Position numbers and translations under genes: made by a program
The notes under the pieces: generated by a model
Seen by the model: only the letters and a program-made list of their open reading frames with translations
Told to the model about the DNA's origin: nothing
The model's database searches: none
Origin: Aradus depressus
Lineage: Eukaryota > Arthropoda > Insecta > Hemiptera > Aradidae
Assembly: GCA_963662175.1 (NCBI GenBank)
Contig: OY759223.1
Span: 18,515,460 to 18,579,459, forward strand
Direction: 5' to 3'
DNA length: 64,000 nucleotides
Shown: piece after piece, positions 1 to 9,830 of the stretch
Layout: every line of letters begins with the position of its first letter
Numbering within the stretch: position 1 is the first letter of the stretch

Positions 1-109
1 GAGTCGGGCTCATGTCCACCAGAGTGACGAAAGAGCACTCTGGTAGTTGGCGATATGACCTCGTAGTTAAAGCCCGGGCATGAGTCATAAAACCTAACCT
101 AACCTAACC
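1..109 (+). repeat. tRNA-derived SINE, 3' part (cut by window start)
   Basis: This is the tail half of the SINE that recurs about 20 times in the window. It has the conserved block running from the GAGTCGGGCTCATG motif to CATGAGTCATAAAA, and ends in four CCTAA-type repeats. The tRNA-like head lies outside the window. Confidence 0.85.
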
Positions 110-111
110 AT

Positions 112-590
112 TCAGATATGTTACTAATCGACATAAATAAAGGTTTCGATGCCGGGCTTTTGTATAAACTAATATCCTTGAACTTTCCTGAATACTTAGT
201 TCACCTCATCCGTTCGTATGTATTTACTAAACAGATATTTCGCTTTTCAAATAGTACAGACAAATTCCCTTAATTTTAAAGTAGTAGCCGGTGTCCCTCA
301 AGGCTCTGACAACAAAACATAAATATCCGTTCACGATTTTAAATTATAATCTCTGTTTTTGAATGTTTATTAATTTATTTTCTATTCATTTCAGTTACTT
401 ACCGTGTGTTTCTTTTTTCTTAAAGATTCTTTTAAAATTTACTCTTACGCAGTAGCATTGTTTTTAATTTAATTGGTTATTTTTGATTTGTATTTAGTGT
501 ATAAAGGTAATGTTTAAAGAACCTTATTGTATAATTGTACCTCTGTAAATGCGACTGTTATAATAAACTCTTCTTCTTCTTTTTGATAAT
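112..590 (+). pseudogene. Jockey-like LINE remnant: RT fragment plus 3' UTR
   Basis: Positions 118-240 read as reverse-transcriptase-like peptide (LLIDINKGF, then LLYKLISLNFPEYLVHLIRSY). After a frameshift, about 278-305 reads VVAGVPQGSD, the conserved GVPQGS motif of non-LTR retrotransposons. The catalytic centre is missing, so this is a dead, internally deleted copy. The downstream part to about 590 ends in AATAAACTCTTCTTCTTC and matches, in reverse, the block at 30884-31035. That match defines the 3' UTR and microsatellite tail of this LINE family. Confidence 0.7.
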
Positions 591-635
591 AAAATGTTAT
601 TTTAAAATGCGTTACCATTTAAACATTACTAGTTA

Positions 636-901
636 GTTATTATGATTCATGCCCAATCTCTAACTATGAGGTCATCTCGCCTAACACCAGAGCGCTCTTT
701 CGTCGCTCTGGTGGACTCTACAATGGGAATTAAATTTTGCCTACCCAGGTTTATTCAGCTTGGAATGGGGTCTTTAACGAGTAATTGACATCGTACAAGC
801 TCGGGACCATCAAATAAGTCCTATCCGAAGGACGGCGTGCTCAAAGTTTTTTTTACTTCTAAGATAAAAAATCTAAGGACCTCTAAGCTACCGGCGTCTT
901 C
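636..901 (-). repeat. SINE, diverged copy with AACTAAC-type tail
   Basis: Reverse orientation. It carries the conserved middle (GAGCGCTCTTTCGTCGCTCTGG) and the tRNA-like head remnant at about 880-898. The tail end reads TAGTTAGTTATTATGA on + instead of the TTAGG repeats of younger copies. Several indels suggest an old copy. Confidence 0.75.
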
Positions 902-1874
902 TAAAGATTACTAGAAATATTTCCTACGAAAATTTATTGTACACTGTTTGGAGCGCTATAACTTTGTTGTTATTGGTCCTATCTGAACTCTGAGAACATT
1001 TCCTGGTTGCAAATTTAATAAGGAACATTTTTGCAAAGAATTACTATTTCGATAATACCACCCGTTTTCACATAAATCAAGCAAACGTCTAAAAAAAAAA
1101 AATTTTAAAACTACATTTTAGGGCAGTTTTTGGCATGTATCTCGCAAATCGGGCGATATGCGAAAAATTCTTGTCCAATTGTCCAGTATTAGAGTTTTTG
1201 AGTTGAGTTCCCCCCCCCCCCCCCCTCCCCCCCCCCCACATACATATAGGCAAGTAGGTTTTTTTTTATTTTGGAATCTTGGGGTCGGAAAACGTGAAAT
1301 TCCGGTGGAAACTTAACTTATATTTCTATAACAATGAATAGCTGGAGTGCATAAGGACGCTAAACTGACAAACAAACAGTACGAATGCATTCAAGAATGT
1401 TGTTGAACCGTACACGGTTAACTGATATAGGAAAATGCAAGTGTGAGTTGCGAAGTTGATTGAGTTGTGTTGGTGACTTTCATATGTTGTGTTCTGTTCT
1501 GCTGTGTAACTGTTATGAATTTAAATCAGCACTATTTTAAAGAAATGTCTTCCGGATGAAACAGACAATATAAACGTGCCACTTGACAGTCCTGTTACAT
1601 TCAGTCTAATTTGCAAAGGTCGATGTAACCCAGTCAAAAGGCATATATTTGCATAGACTCTTCTCCTCCTTCAGAACGTTGCCAATCTGAGAGGTTCGTT
1701 TTTTATACTTTGCCAATGAACTCTGTGCGAACCACTCGGGGAAGTGACTCAGCTAGTAATATTGTATTCTTGATTGTTCTTCGTTCAAGTCCTTTAAAAA
1801 AAAGTTTTGGTGAATCACTATCCACTTACTTCCCCAGCAAGACTGAATCAAATCAATAGTTGACTTACAACATA
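902..1874. other. Non-coding stretch with simple repeats and old repeat fragments
   Basis: No supported gene. It contains a poly-C tract at about 1211-1237, and a fragment of the common dispersed repeat (called family B here) at about 1140-1320, recognisable by 'attagagtttttgagttgagt', C-rich run and 'ggtcggaaaacgtgaaattcc'. A family B edge lies at about 1808-1865 ('gtgaatcactatcc', 'cttccccagc'). Confidence 0.5.
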
Positions 1875-2540
1875 GATACGATGTGATGTATAAAAAAAAT
1901 ACACACATTAAAAATGATTAAATTATTAATATTAAAAAAATAATTATATTTATTTTTCTATAAAAAGCAAATTTATTTTAAAACAAATGAGTAAAAAAAC
2001 AAAACACGGCCATCAGCTGTTTTTTAGTGTGAGGAGAGACGAGTCGAGGCCTGGGTTGAGATGAGACGTTCTGAGTAAAGATGGGGAGTGGTATTTAGGC
2101 TTAAGATGTGATGAACTAAATAGAAGTGAATTGACGGTGAAATTGATCCGCAAAGAAGGTACTGTTGTTCGTTTATATGTACAGGATATATGCCTAGAAA
2201 TATATAACTTAAATTTAAAGAATGGCCAAAAATATAAAACGGAAAAAAAATTTAAATAGTTTTAAGAATTTAGTTTTTAAGATTTTTTCTTTTGATTTTG
2301 TTTGTTTCAATGTTTAGTTTTTTAAATTTTATAATGTAGATGTAAGAAAATAAACCCAAACTATTTGTTCTCGTCAATTCTATTCTATTCATTTTCCCTG
2401 TTGGCCCAGTAAGATAATTTGAAAACCTTTGGATTAGATTTAATATTATTGAAAAAACAATTAAAAATGGCATCTCTTTAGAAATCCAAATGAAAAGTTG
2501 GTTAATTGATTTTTTTTTTTTAAATACGTGCACTACCTTC
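1875..2540 (-). repeat. Unclassified interspersed repeat, copy 1
   Basis: This block is the reverse complement of 10312-10975 over nearly its whole length. Shared landmarks are 'aacagctgatgg' (1 kb-scale landmark near one end), 'ttggcccagtaagataatt' in the middle and 'aaatccaaatgaaaag' at the other end. The two copies lie 8 kb apart in opposite orientation. I recognise no coding capacity; short reading frames within it are not conserved between the copies. Confidence 0.7.
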
Positions 2541-2974
2541 AAAATTGCACGTCTTGAACTTTTGTTATTTTTTAGGGCCCTTTTCGGAAATTACTGTAGA
2601 AATCAAAATTAAATAGGAGACCAGTTATAAAATTTTTACAGCAAATGTGATAATTTATTGTTTATTTAATTATTATTATTTCATTATTATTAATTTTACT
2701 TATATTTTTTGATTTATTATAATTTTACATATACATAACTTACATTATCACAACGGTTTATTACGCATAACGCATAATTAGTGCGAAAAAATTAAAAAGT
2801 ACAGCTCTCATATTTTACAAGAAAATATTATAATTAAACAGATACGTGTCATTGGAGTAAAAAAAATGAAAAACAGGGTACAATAAGCAGTTTAATAGTG
2901 AAAATATAATAAAATAATTTTAAAAATAATACGATGGACCGATGAGTTGGTTGGTAACTACAAGTTGAGTTCTC
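2541..2974. other. AT-rich DNA without a recognised feature
   Basis: Very AT-rich with long A and T runs. I see no gene, repeat family or structured element here. Confidence 0.4.
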
Positions 2975-3466
2975 TTAGCAGCGATAACACATCCATCGGA
3001 AAATATTTTCTTGTAGAACAATACTTTCGACCCGATAATACTTTATCTTCGGATAATTTTTTTGGATGGGATTTCGTTGGCGATTTGTAAATAACATTGT
3101 ATGTTTTTTTTTGTATTTTTTAGCTCGTTTTGAGGAAGTAGGACACGTAACATGTTCCAAACGTTTCCCAGATATATTAAGTTGCATTTTTGTCGCGAAA
3201 GCTAGCTCCTCGAGGGTTGTATTGTCAACTAAGGTTTTACATTTAAATTGTTTTCCCCTGCAACTACATTCAGAGAATGGTTTACTTGGACGGCCAACCT
3301 TACCACGGCAACTGACTTTCCTTTGAAAAGGAATATCGAAGTGCTTCTGTAGCCAAACTTGGTTTCGATAATTTAAATTAGATAAATTACTTGCAGAGCG
3401 CTTCCAACGCAATTCCGCTCTTTTTATGAAATTGTTCAATTTTCTTGGAAGTGCTTCCTCATCCAT
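2975..3466 (-). CDS. Uncharacterised basic protein, probably transposon-derived
   Basis: A 163-codon frame, much longer than most open stretches in this AT-rich window. The product is strongly basic. It has an N-terminal segment MDEEALPRKLNNFIKRAELR followed by an aromatic, arginine-rich stretch. Then comes a cysteine-bearing region CRGKVGRPSKPFSECSCRGK that contains an AT-hook-like GRPSKP, and then LVDNTTLEELAFATKMQL. The tail after about residue 112 (lysine-rich, then a mixed end) looks like readthrough into non-coding DNA. I cannot name the family. The composition and isolation suggest the N-terminal part of a DNA-transposon accessory protein or a broken host gene. No promoter or splice context was identified. 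Confidence 0.4.
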   Translation of the reverse strand: MDEEALPRKLNNFIKRAELRWKRSASNLSNLNYRNQVWLQKHFDIPFQRKVSCRGKVGRPSKPFSECSCRGKQFKCKTLVDNTTLEELAFATKMQLNISGKRLEHVTCPTSSKRAKKYKKKHTMLFTNRQRNPIQKNYPKIKYYRVESIVLQENIFRWMCYRC

Positions 3467-3474
3467 TTTGGTGG

Positions 3475-4280
3475 ATAATCGTTTTTGAAGTGCAACCGCT
3501 AAGTTTCGTTTAAGACTTGAATTTCAACCATAGTGAAAACATGTAAGAGTTCTTCACTACATCAGAACTTCCTGTAAAAGAAAAAAAAAATACTGTGGCT
3601 TATCAAGGAGAGCTAAGGTTCTGCTTCTTTTACAACAATTAGAATACTAAATTACCAAGAGAAAAATGTAGAAGGCATGCAATCGCCTGCATTTTTTGGG
3701 CGGCTTTCAGAATATAAAATTTCCAATGAACAACTTTATGCATTGAATTTAATTAATTTATGCACTATTTTTGTAAAATAAACAATATAGTTTATTCACT
3801 TAGCTTCTCCTGAATGAGACATATTAGCTAAGGTTTGAAAAATAAATGAACTGCACTGTACCACTGTCTGTAACTGATGTGAAAAGATAATGACGTGTCT
3901 TCCTTGTGTTTACATGCCGGCTTGGCTCACTTAATGTAAACAACGGAGGCCCACCTCTTGGGTTCAATGTCTACAACTAGTCTACTTCCAATACCAATTG
4001 TTCCCATCTTTCTAGTGAGAGTTTCATAATTTGAATTTTTTCGTGCTAAGTTGGTGAATTGCCACACTGTGCATCGGCAGTTATTTTCTTTATCTATTAT
4101 TTTTTTTAAATATTTTTAATATATACTTTCTTATAATTGTTAGTTATTTTGATTTCTTTATTACACATGTATTTCCCACATTGTGGTCTGACGAAAGAAC
4201 GTAAGACAAAATGTCGTTCTGAGAATGATACTTCCGGTAAAGGTATTATTACCTTAATTTAAATTAAATTAATATTTAAT
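3475..4280. other. Non-coding, AT-rich
   Basis: No gene supported. A short inverted repeat GTTTACAT ... ATGTAAAC lies at about 3909-3940, and a hairpin (AGAACG ... CGTTCT) at about 4195-4220. Otherwise nothing recognisable. Confidence 0.4.
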
Positions 4281-4289
4281 AAAATTAAT

Positions 4290-4449
4290 AATAATTAATT
4301 AAAAAATATCTACTGTATTTATTAATATTATTATTTTTTTTATTCATATTTCTAAGTATTTATTTCATTTCATTTTTTAATAGTATTGTTATTACTAATC
4401 ACATGTGTGTCAGACTTTAACAGTTAATATCTGTTTATATATCTCATTT
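4290..4449 (+). repeat. Local duplication, copy 1
   Basis: This segment ('ctgtatttattaatattatt' to 'atatctcattta') is repeated at 4788-5070, on the other side of the SINE at 4452-4784. The two copies differ mainly in a retroposon-like insertion carried only by copy 2. Confidence 0.65.
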
Positions 4450-4451
4450 AG

Positions 4452-4784
4452 GGGCGCCGGTAGCTCAGTGGTATGCGTGCTTGTCTTCTGAGGTCAAGAT
4501 CGTGGGTTCGTAACCCGACCGAGGCCCTTAGTTCATTTTATCTGGGAGGTAAAATAAACTTAAGCACGCCGTCCTTCGGATGGGACGTTAATGTTCCCGA
4601 GCCTGTACGATGTCAGGTACTCGTTCAAGACCCCTGGCCTAGGTGAATAAAAATTTAGGGGCAAAATGACTTCCACAGTAGAGTCGGGGTCATGTCCACC
4701 AGAGAGACGAAAGAGCGCTCTGGTAGCAGGCGATATGACCTCGTAGTTAAAGCCCGGGCATGAGTGATAAAACCTAATCTAACC
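4452..4784 (+). repeat. tRNA-derived SINE, near full length
   Basis: The head at about 4453-4526 is tRNA-like, with an A-box-type GGTAGCTCAGTGGTATGC and a B-box-type GGGTTCGTAACCC, consistent with an RNA polymerase III promoter inherited from a tRNA. The body follows (GGGAGGTAAAATAAACTTAAG, GTACGATGTCAGGTACTCG, CAGAGAGACGAAAGAGCGC) and it ends in ATAAAACCTAATCTAACCT. It has the same layout as the copies at 14010-14357 and 16215-16561. Confidence 0.88.
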
Positions 4785-4787
4785 TCC

Positions 4788-5070
4788 ACTGTATTTATTA
4801 ATATTATTTTTTTTTTACTCATATTTCCAAGTACCTATGTATTTCATTTTATTTTTTAATAGTATTGTTATTGTGTGTCAGACTCTAAGAGTTTTTTTTT
4901 TTTTGGCCTTATGTACGGTGCATATTAGCCATGTCACTGTGTTATCTAGTTATTTACGACATCCATGGCCCCGGGAGGGAGACCATGCGTCCAAAGCCCT
5001 ACGCTCTAGCCCGCACCGCCACCATGACCCCCACTCTCACAGTTAATATCTGTTTTTGTATCTCATTTGT
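4788..5070 (+). repeat. Local duplication, copy 2, with insertion
   Basis: Second copy of the 4290-4449 sequence. It is interrupted at about 4890 by a GC-richer insert ending near 5033 (see next entry), after which the duplicated sequence resumes with 'acagttaatatctg'. Confidence 0.65.
4890..5033 (-). mobile_element. Short retroposon-like insert with poly-A tail
   Basis: Read on the minus strand this is a GC-rich sequence (CCCGGGGCCATGGATG) ending in a run of about 14 A (poly-T at about 4892-4905 on +). Compared with the empty copy at about 4410-4420, the insert is bounded by near-identical short sequences (ACTCTAAGAG / ACTCTCACAG), consistent with a target-site duplication made by LINE machinery. 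The source RNA is not recognised. The small reading frames across it are not conserved evidence of coding. Confidence 0.5.
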
Positions 5071-5139
5071 AAGCTATCTTATTGTAAACATTCTTATGAT
5101 GTATCTTATAGTTTAGTACAAATTAGTATTATTAGAGTT

Positions 5140-5560
5140 TTGAGTCGAGCGCTCTTCTGATTGCCCCTTCTTTTTGTCCGATTTCGTGGAAAATTAATAG
5201 ATGCCGTCCTTATAATATTCTAGATACAGATATAAAATTTCCTCTCGATACATAAATTATATCAACAGTTATTGGGGTTTTTGAGTGGAGCCCTTTTTAT
5301 CCCCCGTTCCTATTAGCGTATTTGGCTGAGAAAAAAATAGACAAAAAAAAATACAGCAATTTTACTTCCCAAACTGTACAAAGTATATGAGATTTTACTA
5401 ATTCAGTCAGAAATTCGATTTCCAGTTTTTATCGAAATTTCATATTTTTTGACCTTTTCATTCCAAAAATGAATCACTTATATTTACGTAAGATTGTAAT
5501 ACATATTCTTCATTTTAAATTTCATGTTTATAGCTCATCACAGTACACACAATGTTCCCA
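5140..5560 (+). repeat. Family B dispersed repeat
   Basis: Carries the family signature: 'ttgagtcgag', C-rich stretch, 'ccgatttcgtggaaaattaat', 'tagatgccgtcctta', 'atataaaatttc', 'cgatacat', 'ggttattgg/ggcagttatt' and again 'gggtttttgag'. The signature repeats at a spacing of about 130-165 bp, so this family is itself made of degenerate tandem monomers. Confidence 0.6.
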
Positions 5561-5944
5561 ATCACAGACAGACAGACAATATTCCGAAAATGGTCAAAAT
5601 GTATTCAGGGGAACTTAAAACCGGAAAATCTATTGAAAACTATCGGATTTTCGCCCATCGGATTTTTTATACTCTAAATATAAGGTGTGTCAATGAAATA
5701 GTGGTGTAAACTCAAAATTTCACCGTATTTGGTTAATATAGGCCTCTTATCAACAGTACACTGAAAGATATCATTTGTTTAAATATTTATTTGTTATTTG
5801 TAGTTTCCAGGTGTGTTAACAAATTCTGTCTGACTCAGCGCCTGACTCACCATTATCATTTTTTACTGTAAATTTTTGTGAGAAAAAAAAATTAAAAATA
5901 TATATATATTTTTTTAATTCTTTTTGCTATATCAATTATGTTGA

Positions 5945-6060
5945 AAATTAGGTTTAGGTTTAGGTTTTATGACTCATGCCCGGGCTTTAACTACGAGGTC
6001 ATATCGCCTACTACCAGAGCGCTCTTTCGTCACTCTGGTGGACATGAGCCCGACTCTACT
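5945..6060 (-). repeat. SINE 3' end, truncated
   Basis: Reverse orientation. The tail TTAGGTTTAGGTTTAGG joins the conserved CATGCCCGGGCTTTAACTAC block and stops after GAGCCCGACTCTACT. The head half is absent. Confidence 0.85.
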
Positions 6061-6099
6061 GACTGAATTCAAATGTGTCTTGAAAAAAATTTAAAAAAC

Positions 6100-6360
6100 T
6101 GATAATTTTCACGAATTAATCAATTTTCGCTCTCCCTCCGAAGTTAATCGACCGTTTGGGCTAAAACTCAAAATTTGAATACATAGTGAATATTGAATCC
6201 TCATACTAAATTTCTGTGGTGTTGGAGTAAAGGGTATATGTCAGTTTTTCTGTTTTCAGTTTTCAGAGAACTCCCATGTTTCTCAGTTGTCCCCTTTTCA
6301 CTTCCTTTTTTTTCAATGATGTCATAAGATTCTGACTTATTTCTCTTTACCCCAACATAG
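6100..6360 (+). repeat. Family B dispersed repeat fragment
   Basis: Contains the 'cgctctccctccgaagtt', 'tcgaccgtttgggct' and 'aatcctcatactaaatttc' signatures shared with blocks near 15.4, 22.1 and 28.6 kb. Confidence 0.5.
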
Positions 6361-6364
6361 AGAT

Positions 6365-6404
6365 CACCTATCTAAAGCAAGTTATGACTTGCTTTAGATA
6401 GGTG
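6365..6404. other. Perfect 18-bp hairpin
   Basis: CACCTATCTAAAGCAAGT, loop TATG, then the exact reverse complement. The stem has no mismatch. Confidence 0.8.
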
Positions 6405-6485
6405 TTACCCATTTTCACAAAAAATTGACATATACCCCTTTACCCAAACAGCACAGATTTGATATCATTATATTCTTTACATGGG

Positions 6486-6776
6486 CAGTTAGTTATAACT
6501 CATGCCCGGGCTTTAACTATGAGGTCATATCGTCTACTACCAGAGCGCTCTTTCATCACCCTGGACATGAGCCCGACTCCATAATGGGACTCCTAAATTT
6601 TGTCTACTCTAAATTTTTATTCACCTAGGGTAGGGGTCTTTAACGAGTACCTGACATCGTACAGACTTGGGACCATCGCTTTTTTATTTCTCAGTTGAAA
6701 TAAACTGAAGACCTCGGCTGGTTTCAAAGCCGAGCTCAGTAAGCAAGCACGCATACCACTGAGCTATCGGCGCTCT
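6486..6776 (-). repeat. SINE, mid-age copy
   Basis: Reverse orientation, with AACTAAC-type tail (GTTAGTTATAACTCATGCC), body, and a diverged tRNA-like head ending at GAGCTATCGGCGCTC. Part of the B-box region is replaced. Confidence 0.8.
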
Positions 6777-6784
6777 CTTCGTTA

Positions 6785-6978
6785 GTCATTTAGATATTTA
6801 AATCGAGTCCCTCTTCTCTGATCCCCCTTTTCCTTCGGCTGATTGGCAGAAAATTATTAGATGCCATTTTCGGGGATTAAGCCCCCCTTTCCTTCTGACG
6901 ATTGCGCTGCAGAGGATGAGGGTGTCGTTATGGGTTTCTGAATATCTCCCCTTCCCTGTTGCCAATATGACTGAAAAT
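6785..6978 (+). repeat. Family B repeat, left flank of the hAT composite
   Basis: Family B sequence ('ccccttttccttcggctgattggcagaaaattattag', in parts) running up to 'actgaaaat'. The family continues at 9595 with 'gattctggatacttatata', so the intervening block sits inside an older family B copy. Confidence 0.55.
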
Positions 6979-7380
6979 TAGTGGTGTCGAACTATCGATA
7001 GTCGGCCAAATCGTTATTATCGATAGTTCTTAGCAAAGGTATATCGAATAATCGATAGTTGTATCGAAATTCTGAAACATGAATTTCGATCGAGAAAAGC
7101 TGTCGGGAAAAGTGTTTCCGTACGGTTGGCTATTCTGTCAGTAACCAAGAAAAGAGGTTCCGTCCTAATCAGTATTATCAGTTCCTTTAACCTGCTAGTT
7201 AATATATTTTTATTGAAAAGTTAATATGTTTTTATATAAAAAAAAAATTGTATTCAGAAAAATAAGTTTTTTTTATGTATAGGCACTTCAGTTACTAGTT
7301 TATGTAAAATGATCAAGTACGTAAACCAAAAATCTAGACTGAAGAACGGTTATGTTAAGAATATATTTTAATAAAATTTA

Positions 7381-7785
7381 GCATCATATATCGTCGCTTA
7401 AGCAGCAACACGGCATATCTCAATTTTGAGAGGTTTACAGGAAAGAGGAAAAACTTATTTTAAATGGTTATTGTAGTAATTTTACTTTATCAACGAGTGA
7501 TCCAATGTTTATTTGATCAAATATTTATTATTTGTTTAAACCAAAAGTAACTTAATTAAAAAGGCTGGTATTTATGGTGTTGAGTTATGCGCTGTTTGCA
7601 TGTAGGGTTGAGGTGTGTGGTGTTGTCTTTTTTACGTTTTTCACGCTCCTAGTGGACGGTAGAATGAAACTAGTAATCTGGGCTTGTTTCCCGCGAAAAT
7701 ACGAGTCCAACGATATGCATAACTCAATTTGGGCAAAAATTGAGTTATGCGGTGTTGCTGCTTAAGCGACGATATGCTGTTTTAT
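7381..7785. mobile_element. MITE with about 45-bp inverted ends
   Basis: The left end (ATCGTCGCTTAAGCAGCAAC) recurs as reverse complement at 7757-7778 and the match extends about 45 bp with few mismatches. The interior also has a palindrome around GCATAACTCAATTT ... AAAATTGAGTTATGC (7706-7750) and a third copy of that motif near 7580. The reading frame at 7574-7765 runs across the palindrome and is not a gene. Confidence 0.7.
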
Positions 7786-8344
7786 TTTGTGGCCCTAGGA
7801 TCATCTGCTTGTGGTAAGATGGAAAATTAATAAATTAAGTGACTACCTTATTCACAAACAATTTACAGTTCCTCCTTACAAGTCTGGTATATGTCATGTT
7901 TTTGTCATCCCAGGAAAAAAATTGTCAAAGAAGTATAAAAATTCAGTAAACTTATCATAAAATATATAGAATGTAGGTGAGAAATTGGAAAGTGCAAGAC
8001 CGCTAATTTCTATTCAATCATACAATCGATATACAATATAACATCGATAAGGTTCGATTGTCGAATCCAACTGATTAATCGATTAATCTAAACCACCACT
8101 GGAAATCAATAAGTCGTTCTTATGGGATTCTGGTAGGATTTAAAAAAAAAATAAAAATAGATTTTTTAGATCGAACTAAAAACTATCAACTGAAAACTTA
8201 ACTAAAATTAACAAAACAGACCACAATTTCACAATTTTAAAAAACAAAAACAAAAAAATAACAAAACGAACAAAACTAACCGAAATTTCACAAAGCGAAT
8301 ATTTTCCACAAACTTAAAAACCAAAAACAAAAATAACAAAATCG

Positions 8345-8566
8345 TTGACTGCTGTCCAGTGGTGTACGTCGATTCAGGAGATGAAAAATTCCATCACTCC
8401 AGAAGAGGAATTAATCATCATGCAACACTTGACCGCTGTTGCATCTTCAGCTCCCACTGAACGTGTTTTCTCGACTTTGGGACTAGTTCATTCCAAACTG
8501 AGGAATCGCTTAGGAGTAGAGAAGGCTAGCAAACTGGTGTTTCTGTACAAACATTTAAACTCCTAA
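8345..8566 (+). pseudogene. hAT transposase C-terminal dimerisation region, fragment
   Basis: The translated segment from about residue 34 onward reads ASSAPTERVFSTLGLVHSKL, then RNRLGVEKASKLVFLYKHLN. This is the typical end of hAT-family transposases (SERxFS-like motif, then a leucine-rich end with a terminal N). In active elements this domain mediates dimerisation. Here only the last 70 or so codons survive, without the RNase-H-like DDE core. It sits inside a block with hAT-like ends. Confidence 0.75.
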
Positions 8567-8702
8567 AGATATTGCTTGGTCTATTGTTCGCATTTATCTT
8601 ATGTTGGCCATTTGGAGATATATCGTTTCGAATCAAAATATATTAATGTGATTACGAACATTACACTATGTAAAAATTTTCATTGATCTCAGCGAATTTA
8701 AT

Positions 8703-9316
8703 ATATATGCTAACCATTTTGAGTTGTATCTTTTCGAATTAAACTATTTTAATATATATGCTAACCATTTTGAGTTGTATCTTTTCCAATTAAACTATTT
8801 TAATATATATGCTAACCATTTTGAGTTGTATCTTTTCGAATTAAACTATTTTAATATATATGCTAACCATTTTGAGTTGTATCTTTTCGAATTAAACTAT
8901 TTTAATATATATGCTAACCATTTTGAGTTGTATCTTTTCGAATTAAACTATTTTAATATATATGCTAACCATTTTGAGTTGTATCTTTTCCAATTAAACT
9001 ATTTTAATATATATGCTAACCATTTTGAGTTGTATCTTTTCGAATTAAACTATTTTAATATATATGCTAACCATTTTGAGTTTTGTATCTTTTCGAATTA
9101 AACTATTTTAATATATATGCTAACCATTTTGAGTTGTATCTTTTCCAATTAAACTATTTTAATATATATGCTAACCATTTTGAGTTGTATCTTTTCGAAT
9201 TAAACTATTTTAATATATATGCTAACCATTTTGAGTTGTATCTTTTCCAATTAAACTATTTTAATATATATGCTAACCATTTTGAGTTGTATCTTTTCGA
9301 ATTAAACTATTTTAAT
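8703..9316 (+). repeat. 51-bp minisatellite, about 12 units
   Basis: The unit starts GAGTTGTATCTTTTCGAATT and ends TATATATGCTAACCATTTT. Units start near 8721, 8772, 8823, 8874, 8925, 8976, 9027, 9078 (+2 bp), 9131, 9182, 9233 and 9284. Because 51 is divisible by 3 and one frame lacks stops, it reads as a repeated 17-residue peptide (LYLFELNYFNIYANHFE). A single C/G variant (TTTTCG/TTTTCC) alternates irregularly. The frame is broken by the 2-bp insertion at 9078. No start context or homology supports a protein. Confidence 0.9.
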
Positions 9317-9594
9317 CTCACGAGTTTTTTGTCTTTTTTCAAATAATTACGCTTTGACGTTATCATTTGGTGGTTTGCTTGACAGATTTTCATAAATTAT
9401 GTTTCAATAGTTTGCAAACTGCGGTCAGTTTTGTGCGTTTTGTTATTTTTTATTTTTGTTTTTTTATATTTGCAAAATTGTAATCACTTATTTATTTATT
9501 TTAATGTTTTTGATTTAAATCATGAATTAAAAAAAAAAAAATCATTTGATTTAAATCGCGATTTAAATCGTTGATTTTAATCATCGACACCCTA

Positions 9595-9830
9595 GATTCT
9601 GGATACTTATATAAAATTTCGTGTTGATAAATTCATTCTATCGGGAGTTATCGTGTTTTCAGACAGACAGGAAATTTGTTTTATTTTTTTGTAATCAATG
9701 GAGCGGAAAACATGAAACTTCTATGGAAACTCAACATCCAATTTATGACAGATTACATAACTTCCTTCATACATCGCATAAATGGGGGGATATGAAACGC
9801 GATGGTGCAGTGTTTAGCTGAGTGCAGACT
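9595..9830 (+). repeat. Family B repeat, right flank of the hAT composite
   Basis: Continues the family consensus: 'ataaaatttcgtgttgata', 'attctatcgggagttatcgt', 'cagacagacag', 'ggaaaacatgaaacttc' and 'acagattacataacttcctt'. Confidence 0.65.

Larger units (their letters stand above)
6979..9594 (+). mobile_element. hAT-type element remnant (composite)
   Basis: The ends are short inverted repeats of hAT style: TAGTGGTGTCGAAC at the left and, reversed, TAGGGTGTCGATGA at the right. The interior contains the C-terminal hAT dimerisation region (8345-8566), a nested MITE (7381-7785) and a minisatellite (8703-9316). The transposase is almost entirely gone, so the element is dead. A second candidate right end (ACCACCACTGG at about 8092-8102) leaves open whether two hAT elements are nested. 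No clean 8-bp target duplication is visible. Confidence 0.5.

Noticed and set aside
4185..4225. CTGACGAAAGAACG hairpin as another hammerhead-like motif
   Set aside because: GAAA is not at the required place after helix II; it only shares CTGACGA.
4453..4526. tRNA-like sequence with A and B boxes
   Set aside because: It lacks a convincing acceptor and anticodon stem, and is always followed by the same 250-bp body, so it is a SINE head and not a tRNA gene. The same holds for the heads at 14270-14357, 16216-16285 and 34238-34310.
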